Source of the DNA: Lamellibrachia satsuma
Lineage: Eukaryota > Annelida > Polychaeta > Sabellida > Siboglinidae
DNA: 64,000 nt
Assembly: GCA_033239005.1 (NCBI GenBank)
Contig: BSQZ01000034.1
Coordinates: 5,262,001 to 5,326,000, forward strand
Direction of reading: 5' to 3'
Shown here: positions 11,571 to 23,633 of the stretch, piece after piece
How the letters are laid out: every line of letters starts with the position of its first letter
How positions within the stretch are numbered: position 1 is the stretch's first letter
Program-made: the position numbers and the translations under genes
Notes under the pieces: model-generated
What the model was told of the DNA's origin: nothing
The model's input: the letters and a program-made list of their open reading frames with translations, nothing else
Database searches by the model: none

Positions 11571-12030
11571 ATAATTACCCTACAAACATGTCGGACAGCT
11601 ACATGAACACTGTGTGGCTACAGGCAAGAATAGACAAGCTGAGTGCCATATTGGACATTGTCAATTCCGAAGGAATGTCTACCTGACAGTCAGGGGATAC
11701 GTATTTGCCTAGGAAATGGCTAGCGTAATGGTATACACTAAATATCATATGTACATCATGTATTCCGATATATACATTGTTAGTAGGTACACGAAAGTCA
11801 AGTGGAACTGTTTTTACAGGCAGGTTGACACCGCGACTATTCCAAACATGTTGGACACTGCATGGATTCAGGCAAGACTGGACCAGCGGTGTGCCATAGG
11901 AGACATAGCAGCCGACGAAAGGATAATATATGACCGTCTAATAGTTGATGGATATGAGTTTGGAGATGCCATGGTTTCCCAAATAAATCCCAGTATTGTC
12001 CGGCTCATAAGACTAATGTGGGAAATATAG
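11571..12030 (+). other. Two related exon-like segments of unknown function
   Basis: Peptides at 11589-11686 and 11849-12030 share the pattern D..W-[IL]-QAR-[IL]-D...-AI.DI, and their DNA is alignable through the ACAAACATG/CCAAACATG start. Each is preceded by a plausible splice acceptor (TGTTTTAG ending 11570; TTTTTACAG ending 11819). The second runs on for about 30 codons to a TAG at 12028. This looks like a duplicated small exon of an unidentified gene or an old transposon; I do not recognise the family. Confidence 0.4.
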
Positions 12031-12183
12031 AGCACGAAATGTGAATTTGTTACGGTCGTACCGACAACACAATGTGACTAAATTAATGTACCCCATACCC
12101 AAGATAAACATCATGGTGACATAAAGGGGTGGAACAATGTTCACCATCCACCAGTGTGCAGATCCGTCGCACAAAATGTCCAA

Positions 12184-12390
12184 CTAAACCGAAGGACAAT
12201 ACCTCTTTGGTGGACAGTGCCTCTGTCTTGCCGAGACAAGCCGACGCACCCAGTCGACCAAATCGACGCAACACCAAACGACCTAGGCTGGAGGACAACA
12301 TCTCTTCAGTTGACAGAGCCACTGTCTTGCCGAGATAGGCCAACACACCCAGTTGACCTATTCGGCGCAAGGCCAAACACAACCAGTCGA
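12184..12390 (+). pseudogene. Two 99-bp (33-codon) tandem coding-like repeats, interrupted by stops
   Basis: Units beginning at 12192 and 12291 are 99 bp apart. In one plus-strand frame both encode a DN.S.VD.A.VLPR...P.RRN.KR-type peptide. In the second unit a CAA becomes TAG and a CGA becomes TGA, so the frame is broken. Spacing in multiples of three and matching peptides suggest a decayed coding repeat, possibly of the same locus as the exon-like segments just upstream. Confidence 0.4.
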
Positions 12391-13113
12391 CCAATTCGAA
12401 CACATATTTGTTTAGTGCTGCGGCTGTGGTTATACGCGGTGTTCGTTATGCCCTCATTTCATACACTATGATAACATGGTGCCTGACGAAATCAGACGAA
12501 ATCAGAGCTGGACTTTTTTTTAAAGTGTCAAGATAAAAGAGCTTTAATAGGGTTGTTTACCATTCGAAAATTGAGATAGCATAGTGAATAGTCAGTAACA
12601 TTGGAATATTGGTTAGAATAAGTATTAATATTATACATATATTGTTCACCAACTTCTTGTAGACATATATTAAGAAACCGTTTTTGTTAACAGAGGTAGC
12701 ATTTTTTCCAGGATTCAAACTCAACGAGTGATAAAAGAGAGTTTGTTTAGAGGTCGTGGATTCAACCCGTGCATCGAGCTATCGTTTACATTGGCTAATA
12801 TATATAATTATATATAAGATAAATTGATTTATTTACTTAAATTACATACATAAAGTAATATCTAACATAGTGGTAGTAAACGTTTTCGGTAAAAAGGAAT
12901 TAACAGCAGGATTTTAGCGTAAATTAGTACAAACTAACTTCGTTGTTTTGTTACACAGTGTTCTCCGTATTCGCTGGGTGGCAGGTTTTTTTTCTCATGC
13001 GAGGTTAATAGAAGACACAGTTAGCAAGTATATTAGTCTAAAGTGTTCTTTTGATCACAAAAACAGCCTTATTCAAGGCTAACGTAGCAAACTAATTAAA
13101 ACTAAATTGTATG

Positions 13114-14250
13114 ATGGCGCTGTGCAAACGGCAGTTAAAGGCCACAAGGCACTTAATTTGTGGCAGCTGCAGTAACTGGGTGGACTTCGCCAAGTCTGGG
13201 TGCGAGAAGTCCTGGGCTGAGGTCCAGACAGATAGTTTTAGTTTTGAGTGTAGGGGATATACGAAGATGAAAGAACTAGAGATGGAGTTGGAAGAGCTGA
13301 GGCTGGTGGTTGTGGCAATGGTGGGAAGGGAACAGGGGGGTTGTGCCAGTAGTTCCGGTGGGGGAACAGTAGATGATACAGTGGGGAAAGACACAATAGA
13401 TGCTAGGGAGAGATCACCGCAGCCTGGGAGGAAGCTGAGAGGAGGGAAGGTGATAGGTCGTAGGGAGACAGGACGTAAGGAGACGGGAAGGAAAGGAACG
13501 GGAGGGAAGACAACCGGAGTGAAGGAGAGAGGAGTAGGGGAGACAGGAGGGAAGGAGAGGGGAGTAGGGGAGACAGGAGGGAAGGAGAAGGGAGTGGGAG
13601 AGACAAAAGTAAAGGAGTGAGAAGTGGGGGAGACAGGAGCGAAGGAGACAGGAGGGAAGGGGTCCGGACAGAATGTAATGAGGGGATCGAACGGAAGAGT
13701 TATTATATAGAGGGGGCGAGGAAGAGAGCGAGGGTGTTTGTGGGGGATTCGATAGTTAGGAAGACCGACAGAGTCTTAAACAAGGGAGATGATGTGGTGG
13801 TCTGCTTGCCTGGAGCCAAAATAGAGGCGATAACTGAGAGTAAAGAAACACCGTAGGCTCGGGTAAGGGTGGATCTGTTTTAGTACACATAGGGACAAAT
13901 AACGTAGAGAGGGAGGGTACTACTGCCATAGTTAGGAAATATAGGCAGTTGGTCAGAACACTAAAACAGACGCGGGTTGAGCAGGTAATACTGTCAGGGA
14001 TTTTACCTGTAATGGGCCGGAGGGTCACAAATATTGAAATTGTCGGAAAATGTCAATTAACATGTTAGTCCAGAAGCTATGTAGGGAAGAGGAAGTTGGA
14101 TTTGTGGATTTATGGGGAAGTTTTGTTGGGAGGGCTGATATGTGCATGAAGGATGGGCTTCATTTAAGTGGAAAGGGGGCGGCAGTATTCGCGGACAAAC
14201 TTTCAGCAGCAGTATATAGTGACTTGGGTACAATGACAAATATTTTTTGA
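13114..14250 (+). pseudogene. LN1 ORF1: PHD-like finger + SGNH esterase (broken)
   Basis: It begins with MALCKRQ and a Cys-rich finger (CGSCSNWVDFAKSGC...). In the related LN4 the following CRGC pair is intact; here it reads CRGY, so one zinc ligand is lost. A short predicted helix and a long Gly/Lys/Arg/Glu-rich linker follow. A TGA at 13618-13620 and frame changes separate this from the esterase: GDSI block (nucleophile Ser), IGTNN block and DGLHL block (catalytic Asp/His). The start at 13114 rather than 13111 is chosen because LN2 and LN4 begin at that codon. In CR1 elements ORF1 is thought to bind RNA and lipids; that is family knowledge. Confidence 0.85.
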
Positions 14251-14369
14251 AGCAAACATTCTTTAAACTAGAAGTGCAGGGGGTTACCTAGAGGTGTCCC
14301 AACCAGAACAAGAGGCCACTAGCACAGATAAACCAATATCAAATCATCCGAAAAACATCTCTGAAATAA

Positions 14370-17138
14370 GGTTATAGATGCGTATGTTTAAATGCAAGGA
14401 GCATAGTAAATAAGAAAAACGAATTAAACATTATGGTAGAAGATATTGACCCTCACATAATTGGTATAACTGAATCATGGGCCAACATAAATACAACAGA
14501 TGCTGAATTAGGACTGACAGGATATGTAATGTTTAGGAAAGATCGAATAGGAAGAAGGGGCGGGGGAGTTATTTTATATGTTAAAGATTCTATTCAGGCT
14601 TATGAAATAAAACTAGAAAGGGAAGCAGATTGCGATGAAGCTGTTTGTTGCAAAATTGTTTCAGGAAATTCAAAATTAACTATTGGATTACTTTACCGAA
14701 GTCCAAACATAAACGAAGAGGACAACACAAAAATAAAAAACTCTATAAAGGAAGTTAGTAAAGGGGAATGTATCGTAATGGGAGATTTTAACCATGGACA
14801 CATACAATGGAAATTTCTAGAGAGCACATGGATTGAGGACCAACAATTTCTATTTTTAATCCAGGATAGCTTTCTTGCTCAGCACGTACTAGAACCAACC
14901 AGGGGAGAAAATGTATTAGATATAGTTTTGTCACCACAAAAAGAATTAGTGGACAATATAAAAATATTTGAACCATTGGGTAATAAGTGACCATAATCAA
15001 ATACATTTTGACATCAATGTAAAATCAGAAAGTAAAAATAAGAAAACGTACAAGAGAAACTTCCACAAAAGTAACTACAAAGATATGAGAAAATAATTAG
15101 CAAAGCTAGATTGGAATAACATGCTGATGAATAAGACCGCAATTGAATGTTGGAATATTCCAAAATATGAAATTGAGAGTATCATCGATAAATTTGTTCC
15201 CTTCCAAAAACAAGGAAAACGGTGTAGAAACAAACACTTGTCAAAATAGGCTATTAGAAAAATATTGCTAAACAAACTATGTGGAGGGTTTATAGGCGTA
15301 CCAGAAAGGAAGAAGACTATGCAAAATGCAAAGAGGCACTTAGTGCAGCTACAACTGAAATAAGACAATCTAAAAGAAGCTATGAGCAAAAACTAGCATG
15401 TAACATAAAAAGTGACAGCAAGAGTTTTTATGCATATGTCAGGAGTAAACAAAACGTACAAGACAAGGGTGGACCTCTAGAAGACAGTGCTGGAAATATA
15501 ATATAACAGGGGTTTTTAATGGCGGAAGATCTAAATGGTTACTTCAGTTCAGTGTTTACCAAAGAATATATTACTTCATTACCAGTTGCTAATGCTAATT
15601 TTCAGGGGGCTAAATCTGACTATTTAGGTCCGTTAGTTGTAACTCCAGTATTGCTAGCTGAGAAAATAAAGGCAATGAAAGATAACAAATCACCGGGAGT
15701 GGATGGGATTCCTCCAGAATTACTAATGGAATTGTAGAACAAATCAGTATACTACTTGCAAGAGTATTCAACTTGTCATTAAAAGAGGGAGTTGTTCCGT
15801 TTGAATGGAAAGAAGCAAACATCATACCATTATTTAAAAAGGGTTCGAGAAATAAGTCAGAGAATTACAGACCAGTGAGTTTAACGTCAGTGATTTGTAA
15901 ATTATTAGAAAGGTTAATTGAAGACCATATGGTGGACTTCCTCGTTAAACATAAATTATAAAATTAATCTCAACATGGATTCCTTAAAGTGAGGTCATGC
16001 TTAACAAATGTGTTATGTTTTTTGGAAGAAATCACGAAGTGGATAGACGTGGGATCGCCAGTAGATATTATCTACTTAGATTTTCAGAAAGCTTTTGACA
16101 AAGTGCCACATCAAAGATTACTACTTAAATTAAAAGTCCATGGTATCGGGGGTAGCATAACTGACTGGATAGAACAATGGCTGACTGACAGAAGACAACG
16201 AGTTGTAGTAGATGGAAAAGTTTCAAATTAGAAATCGGTTTTGAGTGGAGTACCTCAAGGGCCAGTATTAGGACCTATATTATTCTTAATTTATATCAAT
16301 GACTTGGACGACAGTATAACAAGTAACGTACTGAAATTTGCGGATGACACAAAACTGTTTAGAAAGGTTAATACTGATTGTGATAAACAACATTTACAAG
16401 ATGATCTAGACAGATTAGTGAAATGGTCTGAGAAATGGCAGATGTTGTTCAATTTTTAAATGCCTACATACAGGACATGGGAACTTGAATGTAAACTATA
16501 AAATGGGAGATACTGTTCTGGGTACTACTATAAAAGAAAAGGACTTTGGAGTTTCAATAAGCGCTGATATGAAAGTTTCAGAGCAGTGTTGTATTGCAGC
16601 TTCAAAGGGTAATCAAATTCTTGGATTGATTAGAAGAAACATAACATACAAGGGAAAAAAGTTAATTATACCTCTTTATAAAGCAATAGTTAGACCTCAT
16701 TTAGAATACTGTATACAAGCATGGAGACAATATCGTAAGAAGGATATAGACATGCTTGAACGCTTACAAAGGAGAGCAACTAAAATAATTCCAGAATTGA
16801 GAGACCTTAATTATGAAGATCACCTGAAAGAATGTGTTTTAACAACTCTAGAGACAAGGAGGTTAAGAGGAGATCAGACTGAAGTTTTTAAGATATTGAA
16901 TGGGTATGAAAATATTGATAGAAATATGTTTTTCTCACCCAATAAGGATAGCAGAACTAGAGTACATGAGGTAAAATTAGTAAAGAATCAATGTAGATTG
17001 GACATCAGGAAGCACTCGTTCTCACAGAGGACAATAACTGAATGGAACAAATTGTCTACAGATTGTGTAACTGCTAGCAGCGTGAATATGTTTAAAAACA
17101 AGGTTGACACATATCTCAGGAGGGCGGGTTATAAGTAG
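14370..17138 (+). pseudogene. LN1 ORF2: APE endonuclease + reverse transcriptase (broken)
   Basis: The endonuclease shows CLNARSIVNKK, ITESWAN, a GGGVILY block, YRSPN and GDFNHGHIQW. The RT shows NKSPGVDGIPPELL, EANIIPLFKKGS, ENYRPVSLTS, YLDFQKAFDKVPHQ, SGVPQGPVLGPILFLIYIND and the FADDTK active site, then the C-terminal EYCIQAW and TLETRRLRGDQ blocks. Breaks include a shift near 14988, stops near 15095, 15249 and 15958, a TAG at about 16229 between VSN and the SGVPQG block, and a shift near 16458. Unlike LN4 and LN5, the T-run after CLTNVLC is in frame here. Confidence 0.9.
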
Positions 17139-17247
17139 ATGAACATTGTTGGACTCTCGATAAGCCAATGGCTTCCTTATCCACTTGCCATCTGTGCCTT
17201 TGGCTTGGATGGCAAATCTTGTTAAATCTTGTTAAATATATCATAAT

Positions 17248-18134
17248 AATAATACGTGCTCTTATGTACCACGATATAATTGTAGATTTGCAAACAGTGT
17301 AGGAAACATTTGTAGCATGAATATGTAATTGATATATCCTGGCCACTCCTATTTTTGCCTGCTAGGCGCAAGTTCAATTTACAGTTTTGTATATTGTGCA
17401 TATATATATATAAGTAGGGGGGAATAAAGGCTGTGGAGGAAGAACAATAATTATTGTCATAGTTTTATTTTATCAATTAAAGGAAACAATGAAGAGTAAC
17501 ATATACATTTACTTAGATATGGCCATCTACGCACATAACTCAATAAAAAATGAGCCTGACTTTAAGCTCTTCTATTGGAAAAGGAGGGATCTCGATGGCA
17601 TGCAAGGGTAGAAGCTGGGAAATTTTAGTTGGTGAATGACATAGTGGCACCTGTTGAGGAAGATAAGAACGCTACATAAAGACATGTATTTGAATGCATT
17701 CAATCAATGCATCCTGAGCTTACCACGGTAACACAATATCAATGGAAAACAAAATTTGACTTTTGTTGTGTAGCATGCTATGCGAGAAATGGTTTCAAGG
17801 GCGGTGACCCGTGGAAACTTTTCGAAGCCGGTCATGGAAACTGGACAGCAGACAGCATCGGAGATGACGTAAAGCTGACGGTCGACAATTTTTATTTGAA
17901 ACGACCAACACCTCATAATGCCAAAGTCATATATTAACCATATACACAACATATTGCTTCTGCTGTATGGTCTGGTCTGGATTGTGCGCTGTTCACTATG
18001 ATGACGACACCAACCCTGAAACATTATTCTTACTGCGGACACCGAGTCTGTGGTTGTATATTGTTTGAAGTTTGTTAAGCTACTTGGGCATGCAGCTGAT
18101 GGAGTTTACCACATACGTGTACAAATGCATACTT

Positions 18135-18141
<7 letters not shown>
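17248..18141. other. Intergenic, no supported gene
   Basis: Contains a short TA run (17400-17412) and a 76-codon plus-strand open frame (17707-17937, Cys- and Trp-containing) with no family I recognise. Confidence 0.5.

Positions 18142-18208
<67 letters not shown>
18142..18208. repeat. (CA)n microsatellite
   Basis: About 33 near-perfect CA units. Confidence 0.96.
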
Positions 18209-18209
<1 letters not shown>

Positions 18210-18604
18210 TATTGATTTAGGCACAACACAGTGCAATGCACATTACTTCTTTTTCGAATACACTAATTGTACCATGCAACCATGTGATGGCAGACCTAAA
18301 GAGTGTTCGTTTAAGTAACCAAAATGTATAAATCACAGTAAATGTAACGCACTGGCATCATATGTTTTGACAACATGTAGATATTGCAATGTTTATCTTA
18401 TTTATAAAACCATTTAAAGTATATATCATGTTGGTTTAATTGAAAGTTTATCGGTAAAACATTACTGCATTGACGTGTATCTGTAAATAATTATTGACAT
18501 CAAGCCGATTGATGTTTGTGTTACATTTAATATGCATTTAAGTTCGTTTAGCGCACATTACACAAATTACTTATCCTGGATGTGATTTTGAAGGTTCAGC
18601 GCAT

Positions 18605-19503
18605 CTGTGCAATGTTACTGAAGTCCCTGTTATTATGTTGTTGAAAAACAACCATTCAACCAACGCCGGATGGGCCGAGAGTTTGACAGCCCTCGTTTGT
18701 GAACTAGACATTTTGTATTGTGATACGGTCACTTTTCAGGCGGAAGAATGCATCGATTTGGACGAGTCACTGGTGTTGTACAGTAGGACATCGCAAGAAG
18801 TGAAAATCCTCGAGATAAATGTCATGACACTGGAATAATATCGAATGTGTGCATCACTGCTGTTTAATATAACCGGAATTATTGGTATCAAGCACGATAA
18901 TAGTAACGTTCACATTTCTGTTCAGGTTATACTAACGCTGTTCGGGAACTGTTTGTCAATGGCGTGTCTCGCATACACGATGACCACCTACTGCATGTTC
19001 GAAGAGATTCGCTCTGGAGCTTGTTCTTTGCCCATATATATTTCAAAGTGAGCGACGCGTTCTTGTTGTATAAAGAGGCATGCACCGCCAACGCTGTATT
19101 CCAGCACTACAGGTCTGAAGCCATCAAAGCGTGTTCCCAATACATTTCGTCTTCGTGTCTTTGCCGTCTACACCTGGGGCCTACCGACTGTCTTCGCAGC
19201 TGTTTGTCTGGTGCTCGACTTATGCATTAAATTACATATCAGCTACGGCAGCAAGAACACGTGTTGGATTACAGACGGCCGAACCTTTGTCTTCGGTAAT
19301 CATGTAGCCGTAATGCCCACTGTCAATACAGTGTTGCTTGTTTGCAACGTCGCTGCTCTCCGACGTACCATGTCAACGGCCAGCAGAACGCGATCACGAC
19401 CACAACAATACAGTACATTTGTCATTTACGTCAGTTGACGTCAATGGTGGGCTTTATGTGGCTGTTCGGATTCCTGGCAAACGTCGACGTTCAAAATTTC
19501 TCG
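18605..19503 (+). pseudogene. SMB-type 7TM receptor, copy B (pseudogene)
   Basis: Homology to copy E begins abruptly at the AATGTTACTGAAGTCCCTG block (60088 in E) and ends in the loop after TM6. The pre-TM1 Cys pair, TM1 and parts of TM2, TM4 and TM6 are recognisable, but there is a TAA at about 18836, a deletion of about 30-36 bp in the TM1-TM2 region near 19020, a deletion of about 66 bp removing TM3 near 19112, and several frame changes. The somatomedin-B half and the C-tail are absent. It is most like copy E in sequence. Not expressed as a functional receptor, by inference from the lesions. Confidence 0.92.
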
Positions 19504-20451
19504 TCGCAACGGTCATGTGTCATATTTTTTTATCACTGCGGACACAAAGAAGAACTTTTATCGAACTCTGCAGTTCGTTTTCTATTTCGGCTTCTCGCTA
19601 TTCGGCTACGTCGGCAATTCATGCTAATGCGTCGACTCTTTCTGGCCTTGAAGTAGGCACTTCAACAATAATAGACTCTTTTAAAACGCAAAGTACTTCG
19701 GTTACTAAGCATTAAGGGCGCTGCTTTGCGAAATGTTTTAATTCACTAGCCGCTAGGAGCGCTGCCATCGCCAAAATTATCCAACAATGGGCGCTCCATT
19801 GGTGTGGTCACTATGCACCAGGTGGCGTGCTCGAAATAATTTCGTTACTAGGCAAATTCAAGATGTTTTGGCTTAGGTTCTTCGGTATACCAGTTCTTTC
19901 TTTGGTTTTGGTTATTCGATCTCAGCCAGTCTAGATCTTGCTTGTTTCAAATACGCTTGCTGGCTTCCTTCAGATATTTGTCGAGAGCAATTGGGAATGT
20001 TGTTAGTGGACGCCTTCGCCAGCCACCAACGTCAGCGGATGTAAATGGTCTATGACTATGGGCAGCTGTGCAAGGGCTTCACGTGACATGCGAAGCACAT
20101 GTCTAAACACGCACGCACGCACGCACTCACGCACTGAAACAATTATTAAAATATGTGTATAAATAAAAGTTATGCCATTTTAATCATACATTTATTGAAA
20201 GAAAGCAAAAAACGAAAGTATTTTGCCTGTATGCGAGATACAATTTTTTTTCGAATTTTACAGTATAAATAAACAGTTGTTGGTTCCTTTACATGCCATC
20301 TTTCCAATAAATCCAATGCTAATGTTGTATCATGATATTTATTCTTTTGTTGAAGTGCCTACCTGAAGTAGCCAATAATTTTTAAATTCATGTAACGGTG
20401 GGCACTTGCGGACTGAATGGCTGACTCGCCGTGAGTGTGGCGCAATCGCAT
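19504..20451. other. Intergenic, no supported gene
   Basis: Holds a short (ACGC)n run (20107-20134) and a CTCF-like GCACCAGGTGGC match (19815-19826). Nothing else recognised. Confidence 0.5.
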
Positions 20452-20940
20452 TGTTTCGTTATTATGAGTAAAGAAGCAAACAGGAGTTTGTGGATATTGA
20501 ACAGAAGACTTTATTTGTCGGCCTCAACGGAAGAACTATCTTCACAGTCTCCATTGAGTAGTCTCCGTAAAACTGTAATAACGCAGTACAGTACTGAATA
20601 ATATAAAACGTCATAACGCGATTAAATACATTCACAAAACAGAAAGCGCGAGTCAACAAGAAAGACTGTTAGCAACACCTAGTAGGTAATTACAGAAGAA
20701 CACATGCACGCAACTAAGCAGGACAATTATAAACCTCCCTGGGCCTTTCATAATCAACAAATTCACGCAGCTGACAACACGCGTGTCAGGTGAGTGCAAA
20801 TGGCTGTCAGTCTACTGCGCCGGGTCTTCCGCGCAGGGTGAAGACCATAAATATAATAAATGGAACAATCGCTAGGTGGCGATACTTCCTCATTTAACGT
20901 CCTGCAATCTAACGTCCGGCAAGTCAAAACACCATTTACA
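20452..20940 (-). repeat. 3' LTR of the BEL/Pao element
   Basis: 489 bp, TG...CA, preceded on the element strand by a purine-rich GGGGAGCCA. Only 20785-20940 is matched by the right LTR, at roughly 85% identity by eye. Confidence 0.6.
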
Positions 20941-21029
20941 TGGCTCCCCAAAATAGCATTGACATTTTATACGTAAACAAATACGACAATTTTTAGTGTC
21001 AAGTGATTATACAGCTTCACTCTTTTTTT

Positions 21030-23411
21030 CAGCAGCAGAACCAATTTATGAATGGGACGTTCGAGGAAAGAGATGGACCTGATTCGCTTCCCTTTTTCCT
21101 CCTGCGAATGATCAGCTATGGGTAGCCGAACTGATCGTACTTCATTGTCCTTGCTACTAAACGTTTTCTCAATTCTAGCAAGCTTCCATTGGTTGCGAGG
21201 TAAGTTACTCTCATTGATTATGACAATGTCGCCGATTTATACATCACGTTTGCGTTGTGCCCACTTTCTTCGCTGTTGAAGAGTTTGCAGGAATTCCTTT
21301 TTCCAACGCGCCCAGATCTCATTCGCAAGGTGTTGTACTCGACGCCAGCGTCTGCGACCATATACATCCGCTCGAAGGAATTCACCTAGTGGGATTGGGA
21401 TGGGAGGCAAAGGTTCAAGTGATGTCGCATCACATATGCTATGAACTGCTCAAATGAAGGGCGGTTATTGACAATAGCTGATGCTTCACACATCAATGTC
21501 CTGAATGACTCGTCATTCAGTTGCAAACTTGCTTCATCGAGAAGAGACGACAGAATACTACCTACAGTTCGTATCTGTCGCTCCCACGAACCGCCCATAT
21601 GGCTGGCTGAAGGGACATTCATGTTAAAACTGAAGTAGTCGCACCCCTGTTTTGATATGAATTGTTGCAATTGCGGGTCATCAATTTGAGACAACGCTCG
21701 TTCGAGGTCATTCTTGGCTCCTACCAAGTTAGTGCCTTGATCTGATCGGAGTTGGCGTATTGGTCCTCGTATTGAAGTCAGTCATCGTCTTATGCAATAC
21801 TGCAATGCGCAATTTGGGGTACAACACGCACTGTTTAATGTAATGCGCCACTGCAGATCTGCAAAAAAAAATCCCTTGGACCTAATTTCGTTAGTTGTCA
21901 TGCCACGAACTTGATGTTGGACCTGTTTGTGGAAATGACGAATGATCATATCCTTAATGTGGTGCTTTCGCGGAAGGATCATATGGTGGTTGAAGGATGA
22001 ATTGTTTGCAGCTCTTGTAATGCGTCCAACAACATGCATGATATATTGGTCGTCTACAAATGGGTCGAGCCTGTAGAGTGAACTAGTCCCCTTTAGCTAT
22101 TTGTTACGCTGTCTGGCAGTCGTTCCCTCTACTCTACTTGACTTTGGCTTCAGATAACGAAGGATCTTGATTTCTTCTAAAATGCATTATGCTTTAACCT
22201 TTCTCACGATCTCAAACTCAGCGTTCTGTAGGGTTGTTATGTAAACAGGCACATGGTGCTGGGTTATTGTGACAGAATCGGGATGAGTGTACTCAATGAC
22301 ATTCCTAAGCCTCTGTTTCCAAAGTAGCCAAACTGCAATGGCATGCTTTGCACGGTGCCAACCTGACACGGATCCGATATACCCCAGAACATTGTAGAAT
22401 GGGGCAACGTTCGCATACACAAAGGATTGTGATTTCCGAACTGATTATGATTTAGAGTACACCCAACATTTGCAAAGAACAGTCAGTTCAGAAGTTTATA
22501 AACCCATGAAGTCACAGATTGCTGGGTGGTCTACAGAAGTGGGCAACCTCAGTGAGATTTTTTATTTGTTGCATCCTGTTTGCTACGAAAACATGAACTC
22601 TTCCTGCTTCGTTCTTGAAATACCCAAGCACAATTCGACTGTCAGTCCAGAAAATGTTAGTCACGTTGTCGTATTTGAGTTCACTTTGTAGCATCTTGTT
22701 TATCTTGGTAGATACTCGACCGATAGTCAAGTCAAGACGTGAGATCGTGACAGGGTCGACTAGCGTAACTCTAGTCTTGCCCATCACGAATGAACAGTGA
22801 ACATTGTCATAGTTATCTGTGAGTCGGACGTAGGGGCACTGTGCATACCCAGTAGTACTGGCATCAAAACAGTGGTGTAGTTCCACGGAGCAGGCGTCTC
22901 CAAAGTTGTCAGGTTTGAGACATCGTTTGATCTTCAAGGACTCAAATAAGAAGAGAGAAGGTCTTCAGCGTTCCCATTGAGCACTGAATGCGTCAGACAG
23001 AGGTGTGTTCCAGTCTGAGTTGTCACGACACAACTGATTTGTATTTCAGATTAGGTAATTTGTTTCATCAACAGTAAGAACATACTTTAGCCCATCGTCG
23101 ACATAAACGTTATCTCGCACATCTGTTCTAAATTCGGCTTCACCGTCATTCGCTTCCTGCTTCAGTCCGAAATTAGCACATGCTGGGGATGAAACCGCAC
23201 CAAACAAGTGGACACACATTCTGTATTCGGTTTGTCTGGCAACATAATCTCCTCCGTCCCACCACAATAACCGTAAGAAGTCTCGGTTCTTCGTGTCAAC
23301 TTTGAACTGGTGAAACGTTTGTTCCACATCACAAATGAAGGCGACTGGTTCTTTGCGAAACCGATACAAAACTCCTACCAAGGCGTTCGTGAGGTTTGGG
23401 CCGTGCAGCAA
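21030..23411 (-). pseudogene. pol: BEL/Pao pol: RT, RNase H, integrase (broken)
   Basis: 23046-23411 encodes an RT core with ICDVEQTFHQ and the YVDD active site. 22512-22937 is the RNase H-like region (FDASTTGYAQCPYVRL and WTDSRIVLGY). 21386-21727 is integrase (HMGGSWERQIRTVGSIL, ASAIVNNRP). About 21050-21230 is the conserved C-terminal module, with NLPRNQWKLARI and a VRLPIADHS-type block. The pieces lie in different frames with stops between them. Confidence 0.88.
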
Positions 23412-23633
23412 TCACTGGATCACGTTCTCCGTGAAATCAGTGTAATCTTCTTGATATTTAGAGTTTCTTAGTAGGCGCTTCTCTAGATGCTGCAACTAGT
23501 GAAATGCATGATTATGGTTCGGAAAGCATGGGCTTCAGTCACGAAAAGGTAATTCCATCATGTTGGCTATTTGATTTCGGTTAATTATCTCCTTAATCAT
23601 AGTATTACATGACAACATTACTTCCTGGTTGTC

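Larger units (their letters stand above)
12602..17247 (+). mobile_element. CR1-type LINE copy LN1, nearly full length but inactive
   Basis: The 5' UTR (from about 12602) aligns with that of LN2 at 34361. ORF1 encodes a PHD-like zinc finger plus an SGNH esterase, ORF2 an APE endonuclease plus RT, and the 3' end is the GGACTCTCGATAAG block followed by ATCTTGTTAA direct repeats, as in LN4 and LN5. An ORF1 esterase is characteristic of the CR1/L2 group. Several in-frame stops and shifts make it inactive. No target-site duplication was identified. Confidence 0.92.

Noticed and set aside
20462..20659. A 65-codon minus-strand frame
   Set aside because: It lies within the BEL/Pao LTR and is explained by it.
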